A stretch of 64,000 bases of DNA from Ditibartonella apihabitans (GCF_002007485.1 NZ_CP015820.1:2379501-2443500); one strand, 5' to 3'; counted from the first letter of the stretch, positions 27,375-36,978 are shown. Notes: generated by a model not told the origin, from the sequence alone. Translations and numbers: made by a program.

Positions 27375-27838
27375 TTTGTGGGAGCTCCTGTAACAAGCGG
27401 CGTATTTAACGCCGGATTATTGGACACGGGTTCTGTAAGCTGAACCATCCAGCTTGTTTGCGTACCCGTATCGATTTCTTGAAAACCGGCTTTCTGAAAG
27501 CCTCGTGCAAAGCAGTCGTTGACACCATTAATGGTAAATTCAGAATCTTTCACGCACATATTGATGGGGCCATCCCAACGCCCGTGATTTTTGGCGTCTT
27601 CCGCATGAAGATAATAAAAACGCGAGGATAAAGGCCCGTCAATAATCGTCTTGCAACGGGTTGGACCGACGACCCACCAACCTTCGGACATCCATCCGGC
27701 TTTTGCACGGTAGCCAATGGAAACGCCGATGGCTTCCTGAGTTGTGTTGCAGACACGGAAATCCGCACGAGCCGCACATGAAAGAGCGAGCATGATCGCC
27801 ACACCGAAGAGAATAATCCTGGTCTTTTTCAACAACAT
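27371..27838 (-). CDS. DUF1036 exported protein
   Basis: 155 residues from ATG 27838; a frame extension to 27886 would bury the signal peptide, so the inner start is preferred. Signal peptide KTRIILFGVAIMLALSCAAR (cut near ARA). The mature part has several Cys and the DUF1036 pattern FRVCNTTQEAIGVSIGYRA, WWVVGPTRCKTIIDGPLSSR, YYLHAEDA. Periplasmic, function unknown. The DUF1036-pyk pair is common in alphaproteobacteria. Confidence 0.85.
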   Translation of the reverse strand: MLLKKTRIILFGVAIMLALSCAARADFRVCNTTQEAIGVSIGYRAKAGWMSEGWWVVGPTRCKTIIDGPLSSRFYYLHAEDAKNHGRWDGPINMCVKDSEFTINGVNDCFARGFQKAGFQEIDTGTQTSWMVQLTEPVSNNPALNTPLVTGAPTK

Positions 27839-27971
27839 TTCTGGCACCTTCGGTTTTATTTTGTCCTGACCGCTATTCTTTTGCACTTCATTTGTGTTTT
27901 GTGTAGTTTCTTAAAATTTGTCAATGTCAGAGATTTTCAAAACAGCCATATTATAAAGTGATGATAAAAAA

Positions 27972-28766
27972 ATGAAACAGAAAGAAAATTTCTATCCCTT
28001 TGAAGAAATTCCCGGCAATATGGAAGCGGGGCTCGTCCTCATCTGTGACCATGCAAGCAACGCTTTGCCTGATGAATATGGCTCGCTCGGACTTCAATCT
28101 TCCGAGCTTTTCCGTCACATCGCCTATGATATAGGTGCTGAAATGCTTACAAAAGAGCTTGCAAAACGCCTTGAAGTACCTGCGGTTGTCAGCCATTTCT
28201 CAAGACTTTTGATCGACCCCAACCGTGGAGAAGATGATCCGACATTGATTATGCAATTGTCTGACGGTTCGGTTATTCCCGATAATTATCCGATGAGCGA
28301 AACCGAAAGACAACGCCGAATCGAAAACTATTATAAACCCTACGATCTGGCTGTCGGGCGGTTGATCGCCGGTGTCGAGGAGGCAAGCGGTAAAAGTCCA
28401 TTTGTGGTTTCAGTACATTCTTTTACACCCGTCTGGCATGGTCAAGCACGTCCTTGGCATATCGGTCTTTTATGGGACAGTGACAGACGTGCTTTCGACC
28501 CGTTATTTACCGGCTTGAACGAAATTGCCGAGATCAAAGTTGGCGATAACGAACCCTATGATGGCGCATTGAAAGGCGATACAATGTACCGTCATTGTAC
28601 AACAAAGGGTATTGCCCACATCCTTATTGAAGTCCGACAGGATTTGATAGCAAACGAAGAGGGTGTGATCAAATGGGCAGATTATCTGCAACCGCTATTT
28701 CATAAAATAAACGGAATGCCGATGATTCACATGAAACAGATTTTCCCGTCACGTGCCGACTGGTAA
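27972..28766 (+). CDS. N-formylglutamate amidohydrolase family protein
   Basis: 264 residues. FGase-fold features: GLVLICDHASNALPDEYGSL near the N-terminus, the HIAYDIGAE block, LIDPNRGEDDPTLI, and SVHSFTPVWHG with likely metal or active-site His. The family hydrolyses N-formylglutamate in histidine degradation, but hut genes are not adjacent and many alphaproteobacteria carry this paralogue beside the GapR gene. Substrate is therefore uncertain. Confidence 0.87.
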   Translation: MKQKENFYPFEEIPGNMEAGLVLICDHASNALPDEYGSLGLQSSELFRHIAYDIGAEMLTKELAKRLEVPAVVSHFSRLLIDPNRGEDDPTLIMQLSDGSVIPDNYPMSETERQRRIENYYKPYDLAVGRLIAGVEEASGKSPFVVSVHSFTPVWHGQARPWHIGLLWDSDRRAFDPLFTGLNEIAEIKVGDNEPYDGALKGDTMYRHCTTKGIAHILIEVRQDLIANEEGVIKWADYLQPLFHKINGMPMIHMKQIFPSRADW

Positions 28767-28914
28767 CTTCCAGAACTGGGCACTTGGCTAAAATATCGGG
28801 GGTAAAAATTAAACCCGCCATCTTGACTCCGAGGGCAGGACTCGGACATCAACAGGAAACTGAACGATCGACTTAACGACTCGTTTGAACACGATTTATC
28901 TGGAGGCCATTTCC

Positions 28915-29172
28915 ATGAGTGAAGTGACAGACGAAAAACAAGCAGTGGCCGTTGGCCAGTTGCGTTCTTTTATCGAGCGTATCGAACGCCTTGAAGAAGA
29001 AAAGAAAACAATTTCCGACGACATAAAAGAAGTTTATGCCGAGCTTAAGGGAAGTGGTTTCGACAGCAAGGCTGTACGCACAATTATCCGTTTGCGTAAA
29101 AAAGAAGACCATGAGCGTCAGGAAGAGGAAGCCATGATCCAGCTCTATAAAGACGCACTCGGAATGAGCTGA
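28915..29172 (+). CDS. gapR: GapR family (DUF2312) DNA-binding protein
   Basis: 85 residues from ATG 28915, with CTGGAGG about ten bases upstream; upstream in-frame codons look like leader. The pattern [54 protein letters not shown] is DUF2312. Caulobacter GapR encircles overtwisted DNA as a tetramer and aids replication and segregation. Function here by homology. Followed by a terminator. Confidence 0.9.
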   Translation: MSEVTDEKQAVAVGQLRSFIERIERLEEEKKTISDDIKEVYAELKGSGFDSKAVRTIIRLRKKEDHERQEEEAMIQLYKDALGMS

Positions 29173-29194
29173 TTTTTAGTTTTTTGAAAACTCG

Positions 29195-29224
29195 AAAGCC
29201 TTCCGTTTCCGGAAGGCTTTTTGT
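29195..29224 (+). terminator. rho-independent terminator after gapR
   Basis: AAAGCCTTCC (29195-29204) pairs with GGAAGGCTTT (29211-29220), followed by TT GTT. 23 bases past the stop codon. Confidence 0.88.
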
Positions 29225-29352
29225 TATATCATACGAATTACCGGTGATTATGCGGGGGGTGTGACCATGCCATCCACCTTTACCGGTTCAGCATTTTTTC
29301 AATGCCAAAAAATTCGCGTTGGCGGACACCCTATAGTTTTCAAAAAATGAAA

Positions 29353-31158
29353 CTATTTTTCGAGTTCTTCTTTCAGCATTTCAAGCTCGAGCCACTCGTT
29401 TTCCTTTATTTCAAGGTCTTTTCGCTTTTGTTCGAGAAGGCGCGAAAGTTCCTCGAACCTTTTGGCATTTTTTGTATAAAGGTCGGGATCGGAAAACTCT
29501 TTTTCCATCTTTGCAATCTCGTCATGAAGCGCATCAATTTCCGAAGGCAATTTTTCCAAAGCATATTTCTGTTTATAGGATAGCTTCTGTTTTGTTTCCC
29601 GTTTTGCCCGTTCGGCTGGAGCTGATGTTTGTGGCGAAGATGATTTCGCAACGTTTTTCTGTTCGATTTCCCGACCTTTCCTTTGCGCTATCATATCGCT
29701 ATAGCCACCGGCATATTCGAGCCAGCGACCATTGCCTTCAGGAGCAATGATACTCGTAACCGTGCGATCAAGAAAATCGCGATCGTGGCTGACAAGCAGA
29801 ACAGTTCCCGGGAAATTGCTGACAAGTTCCTGCAAAAGATCAAGCGTTTCCATATCAAGGTCATTTGTAGGCTCGTCGAGTATCAAGAGATTTGCAGGAC
29901 GAGACAAGACGCGCGCCAGCATCAACCGCGCTCTTTCGCCGCCCGACAATTCTTTGATCGGCGTCCTCGCCTGTTCAGGCGAAAACAGAAAGTCCTTCAT
30001 ATAGGAGACAACATGACGTTGTTCACCATTGACGATAACACTGTCGCCGCGGCCGTCGGTCAAATAATGGGCAAGCGTTTCATTTTCATCAAGCGAGCGT
30101 TTTTGATCAAGCGTGGCAATTTCAAGATTGACGCCAAGTTTCACTGTTCCGCTATCGGGTATCAAAACCCCGCTCAGCATGGATAACAATGTTGTTTTAC
30201 CAATGCCATTGGGACCCACCAGTCCCACCCTGTCACCGCGGTGGATACGGGTGGAAAAATGATCGACAAGAACCTGTTCGCCGTAAGCTTTGCTGATATT
30301 TTTGGCTTCGATCACCAGTTTTCCGGATTCCTGTGAATCGCTCAACTCCATGACAGCATTGCCCTGCGGCCCGCGATAACTCTTGTATTTCTGCCGCAAT
30401 TTCTGCAATTCGTCGAGACGGCGAACATTGCGTTTGCGCCGCGCTGTCACACCGTAACGCAGCCAATGCTCTTCACGTACAATCTGGCGGCCGAGTTTTT
30501 GTTGCTCGATTTCTTCTTCTTCAAGAAGTTTGTCACGCCATTCCTCGAAAAAAGCAAATCCCTTGCCAAGGCGCTTTGTTTGCCCCCGATCAAGCCAGAT
30601 TGTCGATTGCGAGACGTTTTCCAGAAAACGCCGATCATGCGAAATCAGGACAATGCTTGACCTTATTGTTTTAAGTTCACCTTCAAGCCATTCGATTGTC
30701 GTGAGATCAAGATGGTTGGTGGGTTCATCCAGCAGCAGAATATCGGGAGCCGGTGCAATAACACGCGCCAATGCGGCGCGGCGCGCCTCGCCGCCTGAAA
30801 GCTGGTCGGGTTTTTCTTCACCGCTCAAGCCCAGATGATCGAGCATATAGCTGACACGGTGGACATCATCCAAAGGCCCCAGTCCAGCTTCGACATAGGC
30901 ACGCACATTTTCAAAGCCGTCAAGATCGGGTGATTGCGGCAAATAGCGGATTGTTGCCGAGGGATGCTTAAAAATCTCTCCATCTGTCGGCTCGACAAGA
31001 CCGGCAGCAATTTTAAGAAGTGTCGACTTACCCGAACCGTTACGCCCGACAAGCGCAATACGATCACCGCTTGAAACCGATAAAGCAGCATCGGTCAGCA
31101 ATGGTGTACCGCCAAAGGTGAGTGAAATGTGGTCGAGACGTAAAAGAGGAGGCGCCAT
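29353..31158 (-). CDS. uup: ABC-F family ATPase (Uup-like)
   Basis: 601 residues, no membrane segment. Two ATPase domains: the first with GRNGSGKSTLLK, LSGGEARRAALAR and LLLDEPTNHLDL, the second with GPNGIGKTTLLSML, LSGGERARLMLAR and LILDEPTNDLDM. A linker joins them and a C-terminal coiled coil (residues about 530-600, EKLPSEIDALHDEIAKMEKE) matches the Uup DNA-binding tail. ABC-F proteins act on ribosomes or, for Uup, also on DNA junction stability. Assignment to Uup over other ABC-F groups rests on the tail. Confidence 0.9.
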   Translation of the reverse strand: MAPPLLRLDHISLTFGGTPLLTDAALSVSSGDRIALVGRNGSGKSTLLKIAAGLVEPTDGEIFKHPSATIRYLPQSPDLDGFENVRAYVEAGLGPLDDVHRVSYMLDHLGLSGEEKPDQLSGGEARRAALARVIAPAPDILLLDEPTNHLDLTTIEWLEGELKTIRSSIVLISHDRRFLENVSQSTIWLDRGQTKRLGKGFAFFEEWRDKLLEEEEIEQQKLGRQIVREEHWLRYGVTARRKRNVRRLDELQKLRQKYKSYRGPQGNAVMELSDSQESGKLVIEAKNISKAYGEQVLVDHFSTRIHRGDRVGLVGPNGIGKTTLLSMLSGVLIPDSGTVKLGVNLEIATLDQKRSLDENETLAHYLTDGRGDSVIVNGEQRHVVSYMKDFLFSPEQARTPIKELSGGERARLMLARVLSRPANLLILDEPTNDLDMETLDLLQELVSNFPGTVLLVSHDRDFLDRTVTSIIAPEGNGRWLEYAGGYSDMIAQRKGREIEQKNVAKSSSPQTSAPAERAKRETKQKLSYKQKYALEKLPSEIDALHDEIAKMEKEFSDPDLYTKNAKRFEELSRLLEQKRKDLEIKENEWLELEMLKEELEK

Positions 31159-31271
31159 TATGATTCCGTTTGGTTATTTTTTCCGATTAATAGCAAAATA
31201 TATTTTTTAAACACATAAAATAAAAAAGGGCCAGCAGAACCGACCCCTTCATTTTTCAGGTCTTTAAAACC

Positions 31272-31565
31272 TTATTGGTATTGGTTGCAAGGTGCCTGAT
31301 ACATTTGCCCATAGGCATCGCGGTAGTTACAATACTGAACGCCATTACGCTTTGTTGCAACACCAACAAGCGTACCTGCCGCAGCACCGATTGCAGCACC
31401 TCTCAAAGCACCCTTGCCATTCCCCTTGATAGCACCGCCTGCGAGTGCGCCCAAAGCCGCACCACCAGCGCCATATCCGGCAGTACGCTGTTCATTCGGC
31501 GAACAGGCGACAGTTGCAAGTCCCAAAGCTGAAACCATGGCAATTACAGAAATACGTTTAAACAT
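31272..31565 (-). CDS. small glycine-zipper lipoprotein
   Basis: 97 residues from ATG 31565 (the frame stays open further upstream but without a proper N-terminus). Signal peptide with lipobox ending ATVAC. The mature part holds a long glycine zipper (GYGAGGAALGALAGGAIKGN, GAAIGAAAGTLVG) and a short C-terminal tail with Cys, Tyr and Gln. Similar to YMGG/OmpA-like glycine-zipper lipoproteins of the outer membrane. Function unknown. Confidence 0.85.
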   Translation of the reverse strand: MFKRISVIAMVSALGLATVACSPNEQRTAGYGAGGAALGALAGGAIKGNGKGALRGAAIGAAAGTLVGVATKRNGVQYCNYRDAYGQMYQAPCNQYQ

Positions 31566-31720
31566 GTCCTCACTCTTTCTCTTTTTAATTTTTCGACACT
31601 GTGTCTTAATAATAAGGCAAAACCAAGATAAGGCCAAAGCACTCGATTCATCCTTATCTTGATATAACATATGGATAAAACGAATATTTTCTAAAGAGCT
31701 ATCCGCAAAATTTATGCTCT

Positions 31721-32350
31721 TCAAACCAATGTTGCCAACAAGATTGCACGACCTTGCGACAGGGTCACGTTCAATCGGCCGTTTACTTCATTGGAAAGAG
31801 TCAATGATGAACCAAAGGGCACATTTTTTTTCAAAAGCGGCCATCTGGCGCCCTCGATTGTAAGACCATCAAGGTCATCAAAGCCGATAAGACTGAAAAT
31901 TGTGCCGGCAGGCAAATCGAATGAATAAGCGCCCGGAAGAAGAGCATATCCTTCCTCCTTGCCACTCGTTAGAAGAACATCAATGCCATTTTCTTTCATC
32001 GCCAATGCATGAGCAAAGTGGAAAAAAGCGTGGTCGGAACGTTTGCCACCAAGAGCACCACACAAAATAATGCGTTCGGCTCCTCGTTCCAAAGCAAAAT
32101 CGATAGCGAGTTCTCCATCGGTCTTATCCTTTGCCACAGGAAAAGACTTCTTCTCGATATCTTTATAACGTTCCTTCAAGTCGGCTTTCGTTGAATCGAA
32201 ATCTCCTACCCACAATTCCGGTTTCACATGAAGCATTTCGACATAACGGATTGCCCCGTCAGCAACGATAATATGGCCATGTCCGATCTGCTTCATAAGC
32301 CGTTCGGTCACATAAAGATCGCCATCAAGAAGAACAGTAAAGCTTTTCAC
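31721..32350 (-). CDS. thiN: thiamine pyrophosphokinase
   Basis: 209 residues from a GTG start. The family pattern is clear: FTVLLDGDLYVTERL, VADGAIRYVEMLHVKPELWV, GDFDST, KDKTDGELAIDFALERGAE and GALGGKRSDHAFFH. It phosphorylates thiamine to thiamine diphosphate, the cofactor of transketolase (22.6 kb). This allows use of salvaged thiamine. It stands apart from other thiamine genes. Confidence 0.93.
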   Translation of the reverse strand: MKSFTVLLDGDLYVTERLMKQIGHGHIIVADGAIRYVEMLHVKPELWVGDFDSTKADLKERYKDIEKKSFPVAKDKTDGELAIDFALERGAERIILCGALGGKRSDHAFFHFAHALAMKENGIDVLLTSGKEEGYALLPGAYSFDLPAGTIFSLIGFDDLDGLTIEGARWPLLKKNVPFGSSLTLSNEVNGRLNVTLSQGRAILLATLV

Positions 32351-32585
32351 TCAAACGCCCATTTTTGTTTTGTCAGTTTTCCCGATTTTTCTTTTTTCAA
32401 ATTTTCTATGCCAGTTATCAGTTCGCCCTCTATTTAAATTGTCTGATCGTCCTCCATATGTCATAACAATTCAATTCTACTTGTTGTAATATAGATGAAA
32501 TTTCCAAAAAGCATGTTATTTTCAACTTTTTCGACATAGTGGAAATCATTGTTCTCCCTGTGAACTAGGGAAAGTGCCTGCCAAG

Positions 32586-34115
32586 ATGAATAAACACAAA
32601 CGATTGGGAAAAATGAAGTCGCATTTATTGCCACGCATTTTTACGCTTGCGCCAAAGAAAATTGGCTTTGCCATTTTTATCGGTTTGGGTTTATCGGGAT
32701 TATCAGCCTGCCAGCTTGTTGATTATAACAAACCGGATGGCGGTCTTATGCCTTCAGGCACACCGGTTACAGTCGACAAAGTAAGCAAAGGCGATTCTCT
32801 TGCACAATTGGGGGCCTCGCAACATCCGCGAATCTTACAAACTTATGGCGGTGAATATAGCGACCCGAAACTCGAACGGATGGTTGCAAAAATTGTCGGT
32901 AAGCTCACTGCAGTTTCGGACAAACCTGACCAGACCTACCGGATTACTATTTTGAATTCTCCCAATGTCAATGCTTTTGCGCTTCCCGGCGGCTATGTCT
33001 ATGTCACACGCGGTCTTCTTGCACTTGCCAATGATTCTTCGGAAGTAGCAGCCGTTCTTGCCCATGAAATGGCACATGTCACCGCCAATCACGGTATTTT
33101 ACGCCAGCAAAAAGAAGCCGAAGTGGAGCTGACAAATCAGGTCGTCAGTGAAGTTCTGGAAGACCATTCAGCCGAACGTGAAACAGCCATTCGCGGAAAA
33201 TTGCGGCTTGCACAATTTTCGCGCAATCAGGAATTGCAGGCGGATGCAATCGGCATAAAAATGTTGGGCCAAGCCGGCTATGATCCGTTTGCTTCGCCAC
33301 GTTTCCTCCAAGCCATGGAAGCCTATGCTGCCTATCGGAATGTTTCCGGTGCAACCGATGCAACACTCGACTTTCTGGCAAGTCACCCGTCAACGCCCCA
33401 ACGTATCCAGCTTGCAACCGATCAAGCCCGCAAAGTAGGAGCACCCGGTGTTGGTAAAACCGACCGGGATGATTTCCTGAACGGCATTGACGGAATGATT
33501 TTTGGCGATACCGCTGATGAAGGTTATATTCGCGGAAACCAGTTTATCCACCCCAAATTGGGTATTACTTTCACGGTGCCTGAAGGATTTACAATAGATA
33601 ATTCTTCCGCCGCTGTCATTGCCAGCGGAAATAACGACATTGCTGTGCGTTTCGACGGTGTTGCACTCCCGCGCGGCTCCTCGCCTGTCGATTATATCAA
33701 AAGTGGTTGGGTAAGCGGTCTTGATCCATCTACTATACAGGCCATTACTATTAATGGTTTAGAAGCGGCACGTGCCCATGCTGCCAATGATCGCTGGCAA
33801 TTCGATGTCGTTGTGATCTTTGTCAAGGATCATGTCTTCCGGTTCTTGACGGCTGCTCCGAAAAATTCGTCCGCGCTCAATTCGGTGGCTAATGCCACAA
33901 CATCTTCCTTTAAAGCGCTTTCGTCACGCGAGGTTTCTGCCCTTAAACCGTTGCGTATCCATGTCCTGACAATTAAAGGCGGAGAAACTGTTGCATCCGT
34001 TGCAGCTCGCATGCAGGGGACCAATGCCAAAGAAAAACTGTTGCGCATCATCAACGCATTACCGGCAACAGCCAATTTATCAGCGGGTGACCGAATCAAA
34101 ATTATTTCCGAATAG
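32586..34115 (+). CDS. M48 family metalloprotease lipoprotein with LysM-like C-terminus
   Basis: About 509 residues. Start ambiguous: GTG 32574, ATG 32586 or ATG 32613. A hydrophobic helix ends in the lipobox LSAC (GLGLSGLSACQLVD), so it is a lipid-anchored periplasmic protein. The zinc site is VAAVLAHEMAHVTANHG with a downstream ELQADAIGIKML glutamate, as in BepA/YcaL-type M48 proteases that assist outer-membrane protein assembly. The C-terminal 50 residues (TIKGGETVASVAARMQG.. NLSAGDRIKII) look like a LysM domain for peptidoglycan. Function inferred. Confidence 0.9.
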   Translation: MNKHKRLGKMKSHLLPRIFTLAPKKIGFAIFIGLGLSGLSACQLVDYNKPDGGLMPSGTPVTVDKVSKGDSLAQLGASQHPRILQTYGGEYSDPKLERMVAKIVGKLTAVSDKPDQTYRITILNSPNVNAFALPGGYVYVTRGLLALANDSSEVAAVLAHEMAHVTANHGILRQQKEAEVELTNQVVSEVLEDHSAERETAIRGKLRLAQFSRNQELQADAIGIKMLGQAGYDPFASPRFLQAMEAYAAYRNVSGATDATLDFLASHPSTPQRIQLATDQARKVGAPGVGKTDRDDFLNGIDGMIFGDTADEGYIRGNQFIHPKLGITFTVPEGFTIDNSSAAVIASGNNDIAVRFDGVALPRGSSPVDYIKSGWVSGLDPSTIQAITINGLEAARAHAANDRWQFDVVVIFVKDHVFRFLTAAPKNSSALNSVANATTSSFKALSSREVSALKPLRIHVLTIKGGETVASVAARMQGTNAKEKLLRIINALPATANLSAGDRIKIISE

Positions 34116-34163
34116 ATTTCGACGAGGTCGCGAAAAATCCGTATCTTAAAAAGCTCTGTTCTC

Positions 34164-35114
34164 TTAATAAGCCCATTGCGGACTTGACGTAAAAGACACG
34201 GTCAGCCACCGATCCGGTCCCGCATGACCTATTTTCTCGCCGATTTCGGTACGGATTTTATCGAGCTCTTCAACCTCGGCAATTTTGTAATGTTCCGGCA
34301 AGATGAGATGAATCTCGATCATTGTCGATCGCCCCACCTTGGCGAGATAATTCTGGGAGCCGACAAAACCATATTCTTCCACAATGGCATCCACAACATT
34401 ATTGACGTGTTCATCAAGATCAACCGGCGTGATCATCAGGATATCGCGCATGGCGCGTAAAACGGTTCTAACCGGCATTGGTAACATGATAAGCGCAATG
34501 AGTGCCAGAATAGCCGGATCAATATAGGGTAAAATCCATTCGTAGCCCGTACCTTCTATCAGATTGGCAAAGGTAAAAGCACATAGAAGAGCAAGCCCTA
34601 TGCCACCCGATATAATCCAACTCTTTGCATCAATTGTTATGAAAGCCGACTTTATCCGGCGATTGAAATATTGTTCGTAAAACGCCATTCCAAAGCAAAG
34701 GATGACAGCAAAGATCGAAAACCCGATAGCGGCATCGAAATGCGGAAGTTTTCCGCCATTCAAAATTTTACCAACGGCTTCAAACAAAGCATAAATAATG
34801 GCAATCATTAAAGATAAGCCGTTAATTGCAAGCAGCATTGGTTCGAGATGCCAAAAACCATATTGAAAGCGCTCGACAAATTTGGGTGCTTTGCGGCTCC
34901 TCCGGTTTACGTCAATCTCGATGAGCCGGACAACGAGAAGTGCAGCAATACTGAATAGACAATCAATCGACGAATACATCCCGTCGAAAATGATTGAGGA
35001 CGCACCCGAAAGAATGCCCGTGATGATCGCTGCAATTGCCAGAACTATTGTTGCCAGAATAGAATATGCGAGTAATTTTTGTTCAATATGTGCGTTTTTG
35101 TCAAACGGTGACAA
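34164..35114 (-). CDS. cation diffusion facilitator (CDF) family transporter with atypical metal site
   Basis: About 316 residues. Start: TTG 35114 has AGGAG seven bases upstream; TTG 35132 would add six residues and lacks this. Six membrane helices and a cytoplasmic C-terminal domain are visible. Compared with YiiP, the TM2 site DxxxD reads Y-SSI-D (FDGMYSSIDC) and the TM5 site HxxxD reads D-AKS-W (TIDAKSWIIS). Two of four usual ligands are replaced, so metal preference or even transport may differ. Convergent with the M48 gene. Confidence 0.85.
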   Translation of the reverse strand: MSPFDKNAHIEQKLLAYSILATIVLAIAAIITGILSGASSIIFDGMYSSIDCLFSIAALLVVRLIEIDVNRRSRKAPKFVERFQYGFWHLEPMLLAINGLSLMIAIIYALFEAVGKILNGGKLPHFDAAIGFSIFAVILCFGMAFYEQYFNRRIKSAFITIDAKSWIISGGIGLALLCAFTFANLIEGTGYEWILPYIDPAILALIALIMLPMPVRTVLRAMRDILMITPVDLDEHVNNVVDAIVEEYGFVGSQNYLAKVGRSTMIEIHLILPEHYKIAEVEELDKIRTEIGEKIGHAGPDRWLTVSFTSSPQWAY

Positions 35115-35210
35115 ACCGGTTCTCCTGGCCAATTCTACCCTGTGATCCTGTCAGGTATTTACCCTTTTAGCAGGATCGCCTTGAGATGACGAAACGCGTT
35201 CTTTTGGCAA

Positions 35211-36122
35211 TTAAACCTGATAAGCATCGACAGTGTTAACAGAAAGAAGGCAATTACGCAATTTTTCCAATGCCCTTGCTTCGATCTGACGGACACGTTC
35301 CTTGGAAATGCCCATTTCTTCACCCAAGGCTTCAAGAGTTGCGCCTTCATCATTCAAACGTCGATAACGGATAATTTGAAGTTCTCTTTCATTCAAAATC
35401 TGCAGTGCATCATGAAGCCATTTCGAGCGACGTTGTCCATCAATTTCGTCCTCGACAAGTTCGTCTTGCAACGGGTGATTATCAACGAGCGAATCCATTT
35501 TGCTGCCCGAATTTTCATCATCCCCGATCATCGGAGCGCTTAATGAATTGTCGGTTGTCGAAAACCGGAAATCCATTGTTTCGACATCGGAAACGGAAAC
35601 GCCGAGCTTTTCCGATATATTGCGATAGATATCCTGTTTTGTCATGGTTCTATCTTCGGCGGCAAGCTTGGTACGCAAACGTCGTAAATTGAAAAACAAT
35701 GCCTTTTGGGCCGAACTTGTACCACCACGAACAATTGACCAGTTGCGCAAAATGTAATCTTGAATAGAAGCTCTTATCCACCATGTTGCATAGGTGGAAA
35801 AGCGCACTTCGCGCTCGGGATCAAAACGTGCGGCTGCTTCAAGAAGCCCGACATAGCCCTCCTGAACCATATCTCCCAAAGGTAATTTGAAATGTTTGAA
35901 CTTGCCCGCTATTGAAATGACCAATCTCATATGGGAGACGGCAATCTTATGCATGGCAACGCTGTCCTGATCATCCCTCCAACGCAATGCGAGCATGTGT
36001 TCATCTTCTCGTTCGAGGTAGGGAGCTTTCATAGCCGAACGCATCATGTTCCGACCAAGCATATTGTCGGTACCCGAATTGAAATTTGTCGTCACTTGCG
36101 TTGACGTGGAGATGTTGGACAT
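35211..36122 (-). CDS. rpoH: RNA polymerase sigma factor RpoH (RpoH2-type)
   Basis: 303 residues. Region 2 (LGDMVQEGYVGLLEAAARFD, RFSTYATWWIRASIQDYILR), the RpoH box QKALFFNLRRLR, and region 4 (ERELQIIRYRRL, GISKERVRQIEARALEKLR) identify a heat-shock sigma factor. The N-terminal RSAMKAPYLERE matches the RpoH2 group of rhizobia, often linked to oxidative stress, better than RpoH1. A GAGGGGG ribosome binding site precedes the ATG. Its leader holds a hairpin (36147-36190). Confidence 0.95.
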   Translation of the reverse strand: MSNISTSTQVTTNFNSGTDNMLGRNMMRSAMKAPYLEREDEHMLALRWRDDQDSVAMHKIAVSHMRLVISIAGKFKHFKLPLGDMVQEGYVGLLEAAARFDPEREVRFSTYATWWIRASIQDYILRNWSIVRGGTSSAQKALFFNLRRLRTKLAAEDRTMTKQDIYRNISEKLGVSVSDVETMDFRFSTTDNSLSAPMIGDDENSGSKMDSLVDNHPLQDELVEDEIDGQRRSKWLHDALQILNERELQIIRYRRLNDEGATLEALGEEMGISKERVRQIEARALEKLRNCLLSVNTVDAYQV

Positions 36123-36146
36123 GATTGCCCCCTCGGTAGGAAAAGT

Positions 36147-36190
36147 GTTAGCAGGAAAACAAAACGCTATTTTCCTTTCAGGCTGCTAAC
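36147..36190 (-). promoter_or_regulatory. hairpin in the rpoH leader
   Basis: Outer arms GTTAGCA (36147-36153) and TGCTAAC (36184-36190) and inner arms GGAAAA (36154-36159) and TTTTCC (36170-36175) can form a two-part stem in the mRNA about 25 bases before the rpoH start. The ribosome binding site lies just outside. It could be a temperature- or factor-sensitive leader, but the canonical ROSE element is not recognised. Confidence 0.4.
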
Positions 36191-36307
36191 GTCTGCCGAA
36201 AGAGTTGGTTCCATAAAAAAACAACTAAAAGTTAAAATAATTCAATTTTCGATAGATTTTTTGCAATTTTTACGTGTTCTCTTGATAAATTTAAATCATT
36301 GAAAAAT

Positions 36308-36336
36308 AAAAAGCCCGCTTTAAAAGCGGGCTTTTA
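36308..36336 (-). terminator. rho-independent terminator after carD
   Basis: AAAAGCCCGCTTT (36309-36321) pairs with AAAGCGGGCTTTT (36323-36335), giving a strong stem with a T-tract on the minus strand. About 43 bases past the carD stop. Confidence 0.85.
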
Positions 36337-36378
36337 AAATATCAAAGACTATATTGTTGGCTGTCTCGCCAATTATGG

Positions 36379-36978
36379 TCAAGCAGCGACGTTCTCGCTG
36401 TCTTCACCATCAACATCAATATCGACATCACCGTCAGCATCACTTTTAGCACTGCGCTTCGGGCTCTTGGCGAGATTGATTTCAATTGCGCGAACGGCTT
36501 CTGTTTCCGAAATCTTGTTGACAACAGCAATTTCACGCGCCATGCGATCAAGCGCTGCTTCATAAAGCTGACGCTCCGAATAGGATTGTTCAGGCTGATT
36601 TTCAGCACGGAAAAGATCCCGCACCACTTCGGCGATCGAAATCAAATCACCCGAATTGATTTTTGCGTCATATTCCTGTGCACGACGAGACCACATTGTC
36701 CGCTTGATACGTGCCCGCCCCTGTAGCACTTTCAACGCACGGTCAACAAAATCGGTCTCGGACAATTTGCGCATGCCAATCGATAAAGCTTTGGCAACCG
36801 GAACTTTGACATGCATTTTATCTTTTTCAAAATGGATGACAAACAGTTCAAGCTTGATACCTGCAACTTCCTGTTCTTCAATAGCAACAATCTGGCCAAC
36901 ACCGTGGGCAGGATAAACGATGTATTCTTGAGCCTTAAACCCGTGCCGTGCCGGGGATTTTTTCTTGGGGGATGACAT
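36379..36978 (-). CDS. carD: CarD family transcriptional regulator
   Basis: 199 residues from ATG 36978 (frame open upstream, but the MSSPKKKSPARHGFK start fits the family). The RNA-polymerase-interacting Tudor-like domain begins YIVYPAHGVGQIVAIEEQEV, and the helical DNA-binding domain includes RARIKRTMWSRRAQEYDAKI. The C-terminus is acidic (DADGDVDIDVDGEDSE). CarD binds RNA polymerase beta and stabilises open complexes, notably at rRNA promoters. Upstream is a nested inverted repeat at 37086-37142. Confidence 0.94.
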   Translation of the reverse strand: MSSPKKKSPARHGFKAQEYIVYPAHGVGQIVAIEEQEVAGIKLELFVIHFEKDKMHVKVPVAKALSIGMRKLSETDFVDRALKVLQGRARIKRTMWSRRAQEYDAKINSGDLISIAEVVRDLFRAENQPEQSYSERQLYEAALDRMAREIAVVNKISETEAVRAIEINLAKSPKRSAKSDADGDVDIDVDGEDSENVAA

